Assembly (NCBI GenBank): GCA_002696485.1
Contig: NZTP01000037.1
Location: forward strand, 1 to 47,243
DNA: 47,243 nt
From: Altibacter sp.
Lineage (GTDB): Bacteria > Bacteroidota > Bacteroidia > Flavobacteriales > Flavobacteriaceae
Reading direction: 5' to 3'
Shown: positions 39,083-47,243 of the stretch, one piece after another
Numbering within the stretch: position 1 is the stretch's first letter
Layout: each line of letters starts with the position of its first letter
Position numbers and translations under genes: made by a program
Notes under the pieces: model-generated
Database searches by the model: none
What the model saw: only the letters and a program-made list of their open reading frames with translations
Told to the model about the DNA's origin: nothing

Positions 39083-40153
39083 TTATTTATTTGCTGAATC
39101 TTCGTCTGCTTCTTTAATAAGATACAGATACACGGGAAAGTGATCGCTGTATCCTCCGGTAAAACCTCCATCGGCATAACTTCGATACGGATATCCTTTG
39201 TAACGCCCTTTTGGATTTGCAAGATAGGTCTTGTTGTAGATTCCGGCTTTGTAAAAGCGATAGGATGAATAATCCTTTTTTAGTAATTCGGAAGAGACAA
39301 TCATTTGGTCAAAAAGGTTCCAACCATCACGCCACGCAAGTGTTCCTAACCCTTTTCGATACATTTCTTCCATGGGATTATATAATTCTTTTAATTTCAC
39401 TTCTTCACGATCTTCTTTGGCTTCAAGTACGTCTTTTACGCTGGGGCTCGTAGGATCATCGTTAAAATCACCCATGGTAATGATCTTGGCATACGGATCT
39501 TCACTGAACAACGAATCTATGATCTGTTTATTCAATTGAGCAGCTTTAATTCGCTTCGGGCGGCTGCGGGCTTCTCCACCACTTCTGGAAGGCCAATGGT
39601 TTACGATTAGGTGGATCTTCTCGCCGTCTAACATGCCGCTAACGACCAATTGATCTCTGGTGTAAACGCGTTTTGTTGTGTCGTTATCATCGTAAATATA
39701 TAAGGGCACAGCTTTGTAGTTGGTAGGAGTAAATAATTTTTTCTGATACAATAAGGCCACATCGATCCCCCGACGATCGGGAGAATCGAATTGTATGATG
39801 CCGTAATCCTTTTGAACCAATGGTTCTTGATTGACAAGGTCCTCCAAAACTCTTCTGTTCTCGGTTTCACAAACACCAATGAGTACAGGCGATGTACCGG
39901 TGACATCACTTCCAATTTCAGAAATGACCTGAGCCATGTTTGCTAATTTTGCATTGTAGATTTCTTCAGTCCAATGATCTTTTCCTGTAGGAGTCCTGTC
40001 ATCATCAAAAGTGAGTGGATCATCTTCAAAATCAAACAAATTTTCCACATTGTAAAATGCGATGGTATTCACCTTGTAAGTCTTCTTCTCTTGAGCATTT
40101 ACAAGGGTTGCGGATAATAAGAATAAGGTAATTAATGGATAGTATAACTTCAT
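39083..40153 (-). CDS. Secreted endonuclease/exonuclease/phosphatase family protein
   Basis: A 356-residue EEP-fold (DNase I-like) hydrolase with a signal peptide (cleavage after V-N-A-Q, about residue 21), so periplasmic or surface-located. Catalytic motifs in order: F-Y-N-V-E-N-L-F-D, G-V-C-E-T-E-N (metal Glu), V-N-H-W-P-S-R (catalytic His), T-M-G-D-F-N-D-D (Asp/Asn), S-D-H-F-P-V (final Asp-His pair). All are present. Such enzymes cut phosphodiesters in DNA, RNA or similar substrates. The gene diverges from a TonB receptor plus DUF5689 lipoprotein pair through overlapping promoters. I remember the same trio in many flavobacteria, suggesting uptake of nucleic-acid breakdown products. The substrate is inferred. 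Confidence 0.88.
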   Translation of the reverse strand: MKLYYPLITLFLLSATLVNAQEKKTYKVNTIAFYNVENLFDFEDDPLTFDDDRTPTGKDHWTEEIYNAKLANMAQVISEIGSDVTGTSPVLIGVCETENRRVLEDLVNQEPLVQKDYGIIQFDSPDRRGIDVALLYQKKLFTPTNYKAVPLYIYDDNDTTKRVYTRDQLVVSGMLDGEKIHLIVNHWPSRSGGEARSRPKRIKAAQLNKQIIDSLFSEDPYAKIITMGDFNDDPTSPSVKDVLEAKEDREEVKLKELYNPMEEMYRKGLGTLAWRDGWNLFDQMIVSSELLKKDYSSYRFYKAGIYNKTYLANPKGRYKGYPYRSYADGGFTGGYSDHFPVYLYLIKEADEDSANK

Positions 40154-40200
40154 TAAAGCGTGATATTAAGTTTGTGTAAATTTCTTTACAATTGCCGCGC

Positions 40201-40208
40201 CAAAAGTA
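40201..40208 (-). promoter_or_regulatory. -7 box of the secreted nuclease gene
   Basis: On the minus strand the bases read TACTTTTG (TAnnTTTG). The implied leader to the ATG at 40153 is about 40 bases. The expected -33 region of this promoter falls on the plus-strand -7 box at 40229-40236, so the two divergent promoters overlap. Confidence 0.55.
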
Positions 40209-40228
40209 GGAATTTCATTTAAAAAATG

Positions 40229-40236
40229 TAGTTTTG
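40229..40236 (+). promoter_or_regulatory. -7 box of the TonB receptor gene at 40284
   Basis: TAGTTTTG matches TAnnTTTG, 47 bases upstream of the ATG. Its -33 region would overlap the opposing -7 box at 40201-40208. The 20 bases between the two boxes are AT-rich. Confidence 0.55.
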
Positions 40237-40283
40237 CACGCAATTTATAATGATTTCTTAATAACAAATTTTAAAATTTACGA

Positions 40284-43151
40284 ATGAAACAACTCATTGT
40301 TACTTTATGCGTGGCATTTTTCTGTAGTTTTTCGGGACTTGCACGAGATGCTATCGTAAAGGGAAGAATAGTGGATACCAATTCAAGCGAGGTGATTCCG
40401 GATGTGGAAGTTCGCATTCTGGGAAGTATTTATAATACGATGACCGATGCGGAAGGTCTTTTCATTATTTCCGGAACTGACATACCTCAAGGAGAACAGG
40501 TACTTGTAGTGAACAAGAATGGGTATATTACCCAACGCATCCCAATTACAGTGCAAAACGGTTCCACAGTAAATTTGGATCCTATCCTTTTGGAAGTGGA
40601 TCTCACCGAAGTTGAGGCGCAAATTGGGATTATTAGTCTTAGTGATAATGAACTTGACCAAGACGAGGGAACATCTTTTAATATCTCAGGACTGTTGCAG
40701 GCCTCCAATGATGTTTTCTTAAATGCAGCAGCCTTCGATTTTAGCGCTACGTTCTTTAACCCAAGAGGATTAGACAATGCCAATGGTAAAGTGTTGATCA
40801 ACGGAATCGAAATGAACAAGCAATTTAACGGTCGCCCACAGTGGGGAAACTGGGGAGGACTCAACGACGTTCAGCGAAACCGTGTCTTTACTATGGGCCT
40901 AAAAGCCAATGATTACGCATTTGGAGACGTTGCGGGAACAACAAATATTATCATGAGAGCGTCTCAATATCGTCAAGGCGGACGCGTTTCGTATGCCATG
41001 GCCAACAGAAGTTATGAAGGTAGGGTGATGGGTTCTTATCACAGTGGCCTTAGTGCAGATGGATGGGCGTATTCTGTTTTGGCTTCACGTCGTTTTGGCG
41101 ATGAAGGCTACCAAGATGGAACGCTTTACGATGCGAATTCGTTCTTTGCTTCCGTAGAAAAGAAGATTAACGAAAGCCATAGCTTGAACTTTACGGGATT
41201 CTATACCCCAAACCGAAGAGGTCGCTCTACCGCGATCACGCAAGAGGTGCGGGATCTGAAAGGAATTCGATATAATCCTAACTGGGGTTTTCAAGACGGA
41301 GAAATTCGAAACAGCAGAATTCGTGAGATTGAAGAACCGGTATTAATGCTCAACCATTATTGGAATCTTGGGGAGAACACAACCCTTAATACCAATATTG
41401 GATATCAATTTGGAAAAGTTGGCAATACCCGAATTGATAATGGGGGAACCCGATTGGTAACCATCAACGGACAAAATGCATACATTGGCGGTGCACGTAA
41501 TCCCTTTGGGAACTATTACCAAAGACTACCTAGCTATTTCTTGCGTTTTGAAAATCCTTCGGCTTACGACTTTCAGTTAGCGTATCAGGCGCAACAGGAA
41601 TTCATTAATGACGGGCAGCTCGATTGGGAGTCCTTGTATCGTGCCAATGCTATTGCTTCAGCGAATGGCGGAAACTCGATCTACGCAATTCAAAATGACC
41701 GAAATGATGATACGCAGTTAAGCGTGAATTCTATTTTGAACACACGCATTTCAGAAAATATCACGATTAACGGAGCCGTAAACTATCGCAACCTAAAGAG
41801 CGAAAACTTTGCCGAGTTGAAGGATCTTCTGGGAGGTACCGGATATTTGGACGTGGATTTCTTTGCTGAAGGTGAAAGCAATGAAGTTGTTACAGATATC
41901 GCTCAAAGCGACCTTAGAAATCCTAATAGAATTGTACAAGAAGGAGATCGTTACAAATACAATTACGACCTTAATGCCGACGTGATCTCTGGGTTTGCAC
42001 AAGCACAATTTGAGTACAGCGTTGTCGATTTCTATGCGGCAGCCTCTGCAGGACAAACAAGCTACCAACGTATTGGATTGTTCGAGAACGGCAATTTCCC
42101 AGGTGCTGCCTCTTTTGGCCCCAGCGAGGAAGTTAATTTTACAGAATACGGCGTGAAAGGAGGACTTACCTATAAGATCACAGGGCGCCATTTGTTGGAT
42201 CTTAACGCAGGGTATTTTACGAAAGCACCTAATTTGAGAAATACGTTTAGCAATGCGAGACAAAATAACGATGTGGTGGTTGGTATCGAGACCGAAAAGA
42301 TCCAAAATGTAGATGCGAGTTATATCTATCGCTCTCCTTTAGTAAAGGCACGATTGACAGGATACTACAACACCATTGCAGATCAAACCGATATCAATTT
42401 CTATTTTACTGAATCGGCTCGAGGAACTGAAGATGGGACAGCCTTCTTACAAGAAATCCTTACCGGTATAGAGAGCCGCCGAGTTGGAGCAGAGCTAGGT
42501 GTGGAAGCACAGGTGACAACTACGGTTAAATTGAAAGCGGTTGCTTCAGTAGGGCAAAACGTTTATACCAATAACCCGAATCAATACTTCACTTCTGAAG
42601 ATTTCTTAGGCGTGACCAATGTTCCCGGAATTAATAACGGGCAATTAACCTTTGGCGACGGAACTACAAACTTAGAAAACTACCATGTAGCCGGTGGTCC
42701 GGAAAGAGCCTACCAGTTAGGCTTTGAATACCGTGACCCCGATTTTTGGTGGGTGGGTGTCACCGGAAATTATTTTTCAAATGCGTATATTGATGTAAGT
42801 ACCTTGAGAAGATCTGCCGGGTTCACTACTGATTTCGCCGGGCAACCGTTTAACGATTACGATGAGGAAATAGCCCGAACGTTATTACAACAAGAAGAGT
42901 TTGATGATTATATGCTCTTTAACGTGGTGGGGGGGAAATCTTGGAAGATCAAAGATTATTATGTTGGTTTCTTCGCGACCATCAACAACGTTCTTGGCGA
43001 AGAGTACATTACCGGTGGATTCGAGGATTCCCGTAATGCAGATTACCGCTCCCTTTTGGAAGAAAGCAAACGCGATACGCCGGTGTTCGGTTCTCGTTAT
43101 TTCTTCGGAAATGGAACAACCTATTATGTTAACCTTTATGTTCGATTCTAA
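40284..43151 (+). CDS. TonB-dependent receptor of the nuclease/DUF5689 locus
   Basis: A 955-residue outer-membrane receptor. Signal peptide 1-21 (G-L-A-R). An N-terminal carboxypeptidase-regulatory-like domain spans about 24-110 (V-K-G-R-I-V-D-T-N-S-S-E; Y-N-T-M-T-D-A-E-G-L-F). The plug begins near 150 with F-N-P-R-G-L-D-N-A-N-G-K-V-L-I-N-G-I-E-M-N. It contains the odd G-R-P-Q-W-G-N-W-G-G-L-N-D-V segment and G-D-V-A-G-T-T-N-I-I-M-R. The barrel ends T-Y-Y-V-N-L-Y-V-R-F. It is followed 25 bases later by a lipoprotein gene in the position where a SusD would be, and is divergent from a secreted nuclease. It should import a product released by that enzyme. Confidence 0.9.
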   Translation: MKQLIVTLCVAFFCSFSGLARDAIVKGRIVDTNSSEVIPDVEVRILGSIYNTMTDAEGLFIISGTDIPQGEQVLVVNKNGYITQRIPITVQNGSTVNLDPILLEVDLTEVEAQIGIISLSDNELDQDEGTSFNISGLLQASNDVFLNAAAFDFSATFFNPRGLDNANGKVLINGIEMNKQFNGRPQWGNWGGLNDVQRNRVFTMGLKANDYAFGDVAGTTNIIMRASQYRQGGRVSYAMANRSYEGRVMGSYHSGLSADGWAYSVLASRRFGDEGYQDGTLYDANSFFASVEKKINESHSLNFTGFYTPNRRGRSTAITQEVRDLKGIRYNPNWGFQDGEIRNSRIREIEEPVLMLNHYWNLGENTTLNTNIGYQFGKVGNTRIDNGGTRLVTINGQNAYIGGARNPFGNYYQRLPSYFLRFENPSAYDFQLAYQAQQEFINDGQLDWESLYRANAIASANGGNSIYAIQNDRNDDTQLSVNSILNTRISENITINGAVNYRNLKSENFAELKDLLGGTGYLDVDFFAEGESNEVVTDIAQSDLRNPNRIVQEGDRYKYNYDLNADVISGFAQAQFEYSVVDFYAAASAGQTSYQRIGLFENGNFPGAASFGPSEEVNFTEYGVKGGLTYKITGRHLLDLNAGYFTKAPNLRNTFSNARQNNDVVVGIETEKIQNVDASYIYRSPLVKARLTGYYNTIADQTDINFYFTESARGTEDGTAFLQEILTGIESRRVGAELGVEAQVTTTVKLKAVASVGQNVYTNNPNQYFTSEDFLGVTNVPGINNGQLTFGDGTTNLENYHVAGGPERAYQLGFEYRDPDFWWVGVTGNYFSNAYIDVSTLRRSAGFTTDFAGQPFNDYDEEIARTLLQQEEFDDYMLFNVVGGKSWKIKDYYVGFFATINNVLGEEYITGGFEDSRNADYRSLLEESKRDTPVFGSRYFFGNGTTYYVNLYVRF

Positions 43152-43176
43152 TTAAAATAAAAATAAATTATACCTA

Positions 43177-44622
43177 ATGAAAACTGCAAATTTTTATAAA
43201 CTTTTTACCCTTATCCTAGCACTGGTAGTAGTAGTGTCTTGTGTTAAGGATGACGAATTTGATGTACCTTCTCAAGAAATTGAGCCGGTTACAATCGACC
43301 AAACGAAAGTGATCGACATTGCTACACTACGCGATCTTTTGGAACAAGAGATCAATAGCAACGGAAACAATATACTTACCTTCAACGAAAACAATCCCGA
43401 TAACGACAAATACATTGTTGGATACGTGATCTCAAGCGATGAAGCAGGTAATTTCTTCGAGGAACTTGTGCTGCAAAACGATTTTCAAAATCCAAATGCG
43501 GGAGTAAAGGTGTTGGCAGACGTCAATCCGTTGTTTACAACTTACGAGTTTGGTAGAAAAGTATTCGTGAAGTTAGAGAATTTAAGTGTTGCTTTCGACA
43601 GTGGTGTTTTAGCCTTGGGTGTGCGTGACGGAAATGATGTTGCGAAGATCGCAGAATCAAACTTGTTCGATGTGATCACAAGAGACCCTGAGGTGAAAGA
43701 AATCGTGCCATTGCCACTTTCAATCAACGATTTTAATGCAGAACTCACAAACCTGTACATTCGTTTAAATGATGTACAATTTAACCGCAACGAAGTTTTG
43801 GGAGCAGACCCAAAGACCTTTGCTGCAGAACCGGATGACCAATTTGACGGAGAACGTCTTTTGGAAAGTTGTGCGACAGGAGCTACCGTTGTCTTCAGCA
43901 CGTCTACATTTGCTGACTACAAGTCATTGTTGCTGCCCACTGGCAGGGGAACCCTTGATGGTTTGTTGACCTACAACTTCTTTGGTGATGAACTGAATGT
44001 GACTGTAAACGATCCTACTTCCATTAATTTTGACAGTACTGAGCGGTGCGATCCGATGGAAGTAAATTGCGGCTTGGTGTCTAGCGTTGGTTCTAATGTA
44101 TTGTTCGGTGATTTCTTCGAAACACAAAGTACAGGCTCACCCATTTCAGGAAATGGATGGACTAATTATATTGAGGCTGGTACCGAAACATGGGAAGCCT
44201 ATTTTGACGATGGTACCAACGCATCTTTAGGAATTTCTGCGCGTATGGGCTCCTTTAACAGCGGTGATGATGCATCAATTGGCTGGTTGATCACTCCCGA
44301 GGTCAATTTTGACGCTCAGGATGGGGAAACCATTACTTTTAAGACCTCCAACAGCTTTAGTGACGGTAGTACACTAGAGGTCCTGTTTTCAAGTGATTGG
44401 GACGGAAATCCTGCAACCATCACTTCGGCAACGTGGAGCTTACTTTCGGATGCTTATGTCGTTGAGGACGGAGAATTTTTTGGTGACTGGTTCACCTCCG
44501 GAAATGTAGATCTGTCTTGTATCACCGGAAGCGGGTACATTGCCTGGAAATATACCGGTAGTGGTGAGGCAGCGTTCGATGGAACCTATGAGCTTGATGA
44601 GATCGAGATTCGTTCGAACTAA
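43177..44622 (+). CDS. DUF5689 surface lipoprotein (receptor partner)
   Basis: A 481-residue lipoprotein: lipobox V-V-S-C with C22, followed by K-D-D-E, an acidic +2 to +4 stretch typical of surface-exported Bacteroidota lipoproteins. Residues 45-290 resemble DUF5689, with an OB-fold-like beta pattern (Y-I-V-G-Y-V-I-S-S-D; E-L-V-L-Q-N-D; G-V-K-V-L; G-R-K-V-F-V-K-L). Residues 300-481 form a jelly-roll/choice-of-anchor-J-like domain (W-T-N-Y-I-E-A-G-T-E-T-W-E-A; I-G-W-L-I-T-P-E-V-N-F; W-K-Y-T-G-S-G). An OB-like fold would suit nucleic-acid binding. It is probably the lid or capture protein of the upstream TonB receptor. Domain calls are moderate; lipoprotein status is firm. Confidence 0.85.
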   Translation: MKTANFYKLFTLILALVVVVSCVKDDEFDVPSQEIEPVTIDQTKVIDIATLRDLLEQEINSNGNNILTFNENNPDNDKYIVGYVISSDEAGNFFEELVLQNDFQNPNAGVKVLADVNPLFTTYEFGRKVFVKLENLSVAFDSGVLALGVRDGNDVAKIAESNLFDVITRDPEVKEIVPLPLSINDFNAELTNLYIRLNDVQFNRNEVLGADPKTFAAEPDDQFDGERLLESCATGATVVFSTSTFADYKSLLLPTGRGTLDGLLTYNFFGDELNVTVNDPTSINFDSTERCDPMEVNCGLVSSVGSNVLFGDFFETQSTGSPISGNGWTNYIEAGTETWEAYFDDGTNASLGISARMGSFNSGDDASIGWLITPEVNFDAQDGETITFKTSNSFSDGSTLEVLFSSDWDGNPATITSATWSLLSDAYVVEDGEFFGDWFTSGNVDLSCITGSGYIAWKYTGSGEAAFDGTYELDEIEIRSN

Positions 44623-44643
44623 TCAATCGATTGATATATAAAT

Positions 44644-44672
44644 AAAACCTCCCAATTTCGGGAGGTTTTTTT
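44644..44672 (+). terminator. Terminator after the DUF5689 gene
   Basis: AAAACCTCCC (44644-44653), loop AATTTC, GGGAGGTTTT (44660-44669) and T to 44672. Confidence 0.92.
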
Positions 44673-44879
44673 ATGAGCTATATTTTCTGAAGGGGGTCGC
44701 GTTAAAAACGAATTGGCTAATTCTAATACAATGCTTCTGAATAATAGGGTTACTAACCCTTGTGATTTTCTACGGAAGCTTAGCAAAGAAGTTTTTGCCT
44801 AAACTTAGGAAGCTAATTAAAACAACTGAAGCTTGATCTTTAGAAAACAAAAGCGCTGTATGTAGACACAAAGAAAAAT
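44673..44879. other. Gene-free intergenic stretch
   Basis: Together with the two flanking terminators this makes a 317-base gap without a gene. I see no convincing ORF or tRNA. There is a small hairpin AGGGTT-act-AACCCT at 44746-44760. Three short GAAGCT-containing direct repeats lie at about 44775, 44811 and 44829; they are too short to interpret. A small RNA is possible but no promoter box of the TAnnTTTG type was found. Confidence 0.5.
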
Positions 44880-44907
44880 AAAACCCCTTCAATTACGAAG
44901 GGGTTTT
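44880..44907 (-). terminator. Terminator of the PorP/OmpA unit
   Basis: AAAACCCCTTC (44880-44890), loop AATTAC, GAAGGGGTTTT (44897-44907). On the minus strand the stem is followed by TTTTATTTTT, so it closes the minus-strand OmpA operon. Confidence 0.88.
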
Positions 44908-44939
44908 GGTTGATGGTTGGTTATTTAGTTGAAAATGAC

Positions 44940-46838
44940 CTAGCGTTCCACGATAATAAATTCAGAACGTCTATTTTTTTGGTATTCGGCATCGCTGCAG
45001 TTGGTGCCACAATCAACAGCTGGTTTGGTCTCTCCAAATCCCTCGCCGCTAATTCTGCTTGCATCAATCCCCTTTGAAATTACGTATTGCACAGTAGCTT
45101 GAGCGCGTCGTTCAGATAATTCGAGATTGGAAGCATCATTCCCTCTATTATCTGTATGTGCTTCCACTTTGATCTTCATCTTTGGATACTTCTGCATGAT
45201 AGCGATCAATTTATCCAGTTCAAAGGCCGCCTGTGGTTTAATGTTATGCTTTCCAAGATCGAATAAGATTGGATCCAACTGTACTTTATCGTCCACAATA
45301 ATGGCTTCGATAGGACGCAGTTCGAGCATGCTGTTTCGAACTTCTTTCGCCTTTCCTTTGGTTTCCGTAATAGCATTGGGTTCATACCCTTTGGTCAATG
45401 CTTGTATAACATGCTCTTTATCACATTCTGCCAAGAAGTCAACCTTCCCATCATCGCCGGTAGTTTTTGAGCTTATCTTGTTTTCAAAAGCGTCATAGAG
45501 ATCAACACGTGCACCGGCTATTGGAGTGTCTGTATATTCATCCATCACTTGAACATTGATGGTGACATTGCAAGGAATTTCGATCTCCTTAACAGCGTAA
45601 ATATCATCACTTCCTTTTCCTCCCTTTCTATTGGAAGAAACGTATCCTTCTTTGGTAGCAGGGTCGTATGTAAAGGCAAAATCATCATCGGCACTATTTA
45701 CACCACTTCCTAAGTTTTTAGGGGTTTCAAAATCGCTTCCTGAAGCCTCTGCTGCAAAAACGTCCAGCCCTCCAAGTCCCATGTGGCCGTTACTTGAAAA
45801 ATACAAGGTTCCGTTACTGTCTACAGAAGGGAAGACCTCTTTTCCTTCGGTATTAATATGATCTCCTAAACGCACGGGTGTTCCCAAGCTTCCGTCCTTG
45901 TTCACGGCTACCTTGTAGATATCGCTCATTCCTTTTCCGCCGGGCATATCACTCACGAAATATAACGTATTTCCATCCGGACTAAGTGCAGGATGACCTG
46001 TTGAGTATTCACTGTTATTAAAAGGAACCGATTGGATGCCACGCCATACACCATCGATGTTTTCGGCATAGTATAGGTTGATCTGGTTGATCCCGCTTTC
46101 GCTGGTCTCGTAATCGCCGTTAAAGTAATCGTTTCTATCGAAGTACATTCTTTTGCCATCGGGGGAAATTGCAACATTACCTTCATGGTATTTTGTGTTA
46201 AGATCTCCTCCTTCAACCAATGTAGCGTTCTTCACAGTACCTCCCACAATATCGGCTTTATAGATATCTAGGAATGGCTCTTCGTTCCATCCGTATTTTT
46301 TTCGGGTGGTATTTCTTGCTGAAGAAAAATAGAAGTTCTTACCTACTACAGTTCCTCCAAATTCTGAGTATTCGGTGTTGATATCCTTTAGGTTGGTAGC
46401 AGAAAATTTTGCCTCCGCCTCCGCTAAGGTAGGGACAAAATTAGGGCTCTTCATGAATTCCATGGCTCGGGAATCGTTAGGCTTCATTTCGGCGAACTGC
46501 TGCATATAAGTAGTGTAATCGCTGTATTTACCATTGGCCTTCAAGACCTGGGCATAATTGTAGACCGTTTCGGCGTCTACATCCTTGCCTTTCACGACAC
46601 GACGATAATAGGTTTCGGCTTTTTTAGTATCGTTTAGATAATAATAGCTGTTGCCAAGACGCTCGAACACATAACGTCCGGCTTTTCCATCTTTCAGCAA
46701 TTTTTGATACGCTTCAGCAGCATCGGTGTACAATAGTTTATCGTACAGATCGTCTGCTTTTTTAGTGTCTTTATTTTGTGCCGTGGCCACAGTGGTGCAG
46801 ACCACTATGAGTAAGAGAAATGTATATATTTTTTTCAT
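44940..46838 (-). CDS. OmpA-family protein with TPR and PD40 repeats (PorE/SprF-partner type)
   Basis: A 632-residue envelope protein. Signal peptide 1-20 (A-T-A-Q). TPR-like helices cover about 25-130 (Y-Q-K-L-L-K-D-G; L-G-N-S-Y-Y-Y-L). A PD40/WD40-like propeller covers about 150-420 (S-P-D-G-K-R-M-Y-F; S-P-D-G-N-T-L-Y-F-V-S-D; G-G-L-D-V-F). A carboxypeptidase-like/CNA-B module spans 425-500. The OmpA C-terminal peptidoglycan-binding domain covers 510-632 (V-E-A-H-T-D-N-R-G; E-L-S-E-R-R-A-Q-A). It lies 23 bases after a PorP/SprF gene. In flavobacteria such pairs accompany large type IX-secreted adhesins, and one homologue (PorE) links the T9SS to the cell wall. Which role applies here is not certain. 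Confidence 0.87.
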   Translation of the reverse strand: MKKIYTFLLLIVVCTTVATAQNKDTKKADDLYDKLLYTDAAEAYQKLLKDGKAGRYVFERLGNSYYYLNDTKKAETYYRRVVKGKDVDAETVYNYAQVLKANGKYSDYTTYMQQFAEMKPNDSRAMEFMKSPNFVPTLAEAEAKFSATNLKDINTEYSEFGGTVVGKNFYFSSARNTTRKKYGWNEEPFLDIYKADIVGGTVKNATLVEGGDLNTKYHEGNVAISPDGKRMYFDRNDYFNGDYETSESGINQINLYYAENIDGVWRGIQSVPFNNSEYSTGHPALSPDGNTLYFVSDMPGGKGMSDIYKVAVNKDGSLGTPVRLGDHINTEGKEVFPSVDSNGTLYFSSNGHMGLGGLDVFAAEASGSDFETPKNLGSGVNSADDDFAFTYDPATKEGYVSSNRKGGKGSDDIYAVKEIEIPCNVTINVQVMDEYTDTPIAGARVDLYDAFENKISSKTTGDDGKVDFLAECDKEHVIQALTKGYEPNAITETKGKAKEVRNSMLELRPIEAIIVDDKVQLDPILFDLGKHNIKPQAAFELDKLIAIMQKYPKMKIKVEAHTDNRGNDASNLELSERRAQATVQYVISKGIDASRISGEGFGETKPAVDCGTNCSDAEYQKNRRSEFIIVER

Positions 46839-46861
46839 TTTGAATGAACTTAGATTAGTGA

Positions 46862-47243
46862 TTAGAAGTATCTAGGTGAACGCATTGCACGCTTGTTAAA
46901 GATAAGGTCGAATGTTAGGATGATCTCATGAGAGGCATCACTTACCACGTTGATATCTGAAACGACATGATCGTAGGCATATCCTATACGAATGGCCGGA
47001 GTCGCTTGGAAACCAACGATACCGCTAAATGAATCGTCTAGTCTGTATGAAGCTCCTATTTCAAATTTCTCATAGAATAGTGCATTGAGGTTCCCGTCGA
47101 AAGAGACCGGCGCATCGAAAGCCGACTTTACCATAACTGAAGGTTTAATCTTCACATTTTCTGAGGCTTGGAACACATAACCCGCTGTTGCGAAGTAGTG
47201 GTTGGTCTCACTTCCGTATTTAATTCCGTTCTCGTCCAAATGG
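46862..47243 (-). CDS. PorP/SprF family type IX secretion-associated membrane protein, 3' part
   Basis: The last ~126 residues of a PorP/SprF-type outer-membrane barrel. The 5' part is cut by the window end. The visible part has typical strand blocks: H-Y-F-A-T-A-G-Y-V-F, V-K-I-K-P-S-V-M-V-K, a Y-E-K-F-E-I-G-A-S-Y-R-L-D-D-S strand, G-I-V-G-F-Q, I-R-I-G-Y-A-Y-D, and the family end S-H-E-I-I-L-T-F-D-L-I-F with R-S-P-R-Y-F. Family members are normally about 300-340 residues. SprF is needed for secretion of the adhesin SprB in gliding flavobacteria. Paralogues sit next to genes for proteins with gliding-motility-type C-terminal domains, so a large adhesin gene may lie just outside the window. The OmpA gene follows 23 bases downstream. 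Confidence 0.85.
   Translation of the reverse strand, partial: HLDENGIKYGSETNHYFATAGYVFQASENVKIKPSVMVKSAFDAPVSFDGNLNALFYEKFEIGASYRLDDSFSGIVGFQATPAIRIGYAYDHVVSDINVVSDASHEIILTFDLIFNKRAMRSPRYF

Noticed and set aside
41793-42305. 170-residue minus-strand ORF within the second TonB receptor gene
   Set aside because: The receptor frame is continuous and typical here; the antisense frame has no domain or start signal.
44746-44850. Small RNA or repeat array in the gene-free gap
   Set aside because: Only a six-base-pair hairpin and three six-base direct repeats are present, without a promoter box; too weak to call.

Overview
The window is chromosomal DNA from a member of the Flavobacteriaceae (Bacteroidota), probably marine. 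The evidence is the gene content: SusC-like TonB-dependent receptors, an epimerase-type threonine dehydrogenase, a PorP/SprF plus OmpA pair, DUF6268 and DUF5689 proteins, and a long eukaryote-like IleRS. Promoters also match the Bacteroidota -7 box TAnnTTTG rather than sigma-70 sites, and Shine-Dalgarno sequences are mostly absent. I see no prophage, insertion sequence, CRISPR array or rRNA operon. This is mostly core chromosome, with a few small accessory-looking pieces.

Layout. 1-1.1 kb: the 3' end of rseP, then a tRNA-Asn locus in which a decayed 5' tRNA copy and a small GIY-YIG nuclease gene lie between a good promoter and the intact tRNA. 1.1-9.5 kb: a TVP38/DedA membrane protein, threonine dehydrogenase, a lipoprotein, an M13 peptidase, an SDR plus M28 peptidase pair, and a CBS-pair protein. 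9.5-12.5 kb (minus strand): a MarR regulator with a four-cysteine tail, a small thioredoxin-fold protein, a zinc-ribbon plus NUMOD4/HNH pair, and a DUF6268 barrel. 12.6-17.8 kb: ileS, a DksA-like protein without its zinc site, a secreted protein of unknown function, and lspA. 17.8-19.5 kb (minus): a soluble PAS histidine kinase and a DUF2752 protein.

19.6-23.4 kb (minus) holds a compact set of two RimK-type ATP-grasp ligases, a RimB-like retropepsin, an aspartoacylase-like zinc hydrolase and 5-formyl-THF cyclo-ligase. It looks like a system for adding and removing amino-acid tails. 23.6-27.6 kb: uvrC, apparently leaderless, overlapping a patatin/BamA-type phospholipase gene. 27.7-33.2 kb: tyrosine and tryptophan catabolism (hmgA, hpd, kynA) with a DUF3108 protein and an M23 peptidase; a compact structured element lies on the opposite strand between hmgA and hpd. 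33.4-39.0 kb: a TonB receptor, a small membrane protein, and a response regulator-kinase-response regulator set.

39.1-44.6 kb: a secreted endonuclease/exonuclease/phosphatase divergent from a TonB receptor plus DUF5689 lipoprotein pair. The two promoters overlap almost completely. The set is a candidate system for using extracellular nucleic acid or another phosphodiester. 44.9-47.2 kb (minus): an OmpA-family protein with TPR and PD40 repeats and the 3' part of a PorP/SprF gene cut by the window edge.

The strongest second-look items are the RimK/RimB/aspartoacylase cluster, the nuclease-receptor-lipoprotein locus, the swapped GIHH signature of IleRS (predicted mupirocin hyper-resistance), and the GIY-YIG gene lodged in a tRNA-Asn locus. 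All family assignments come from reading the sequence and from memory of the families; no database search was run.
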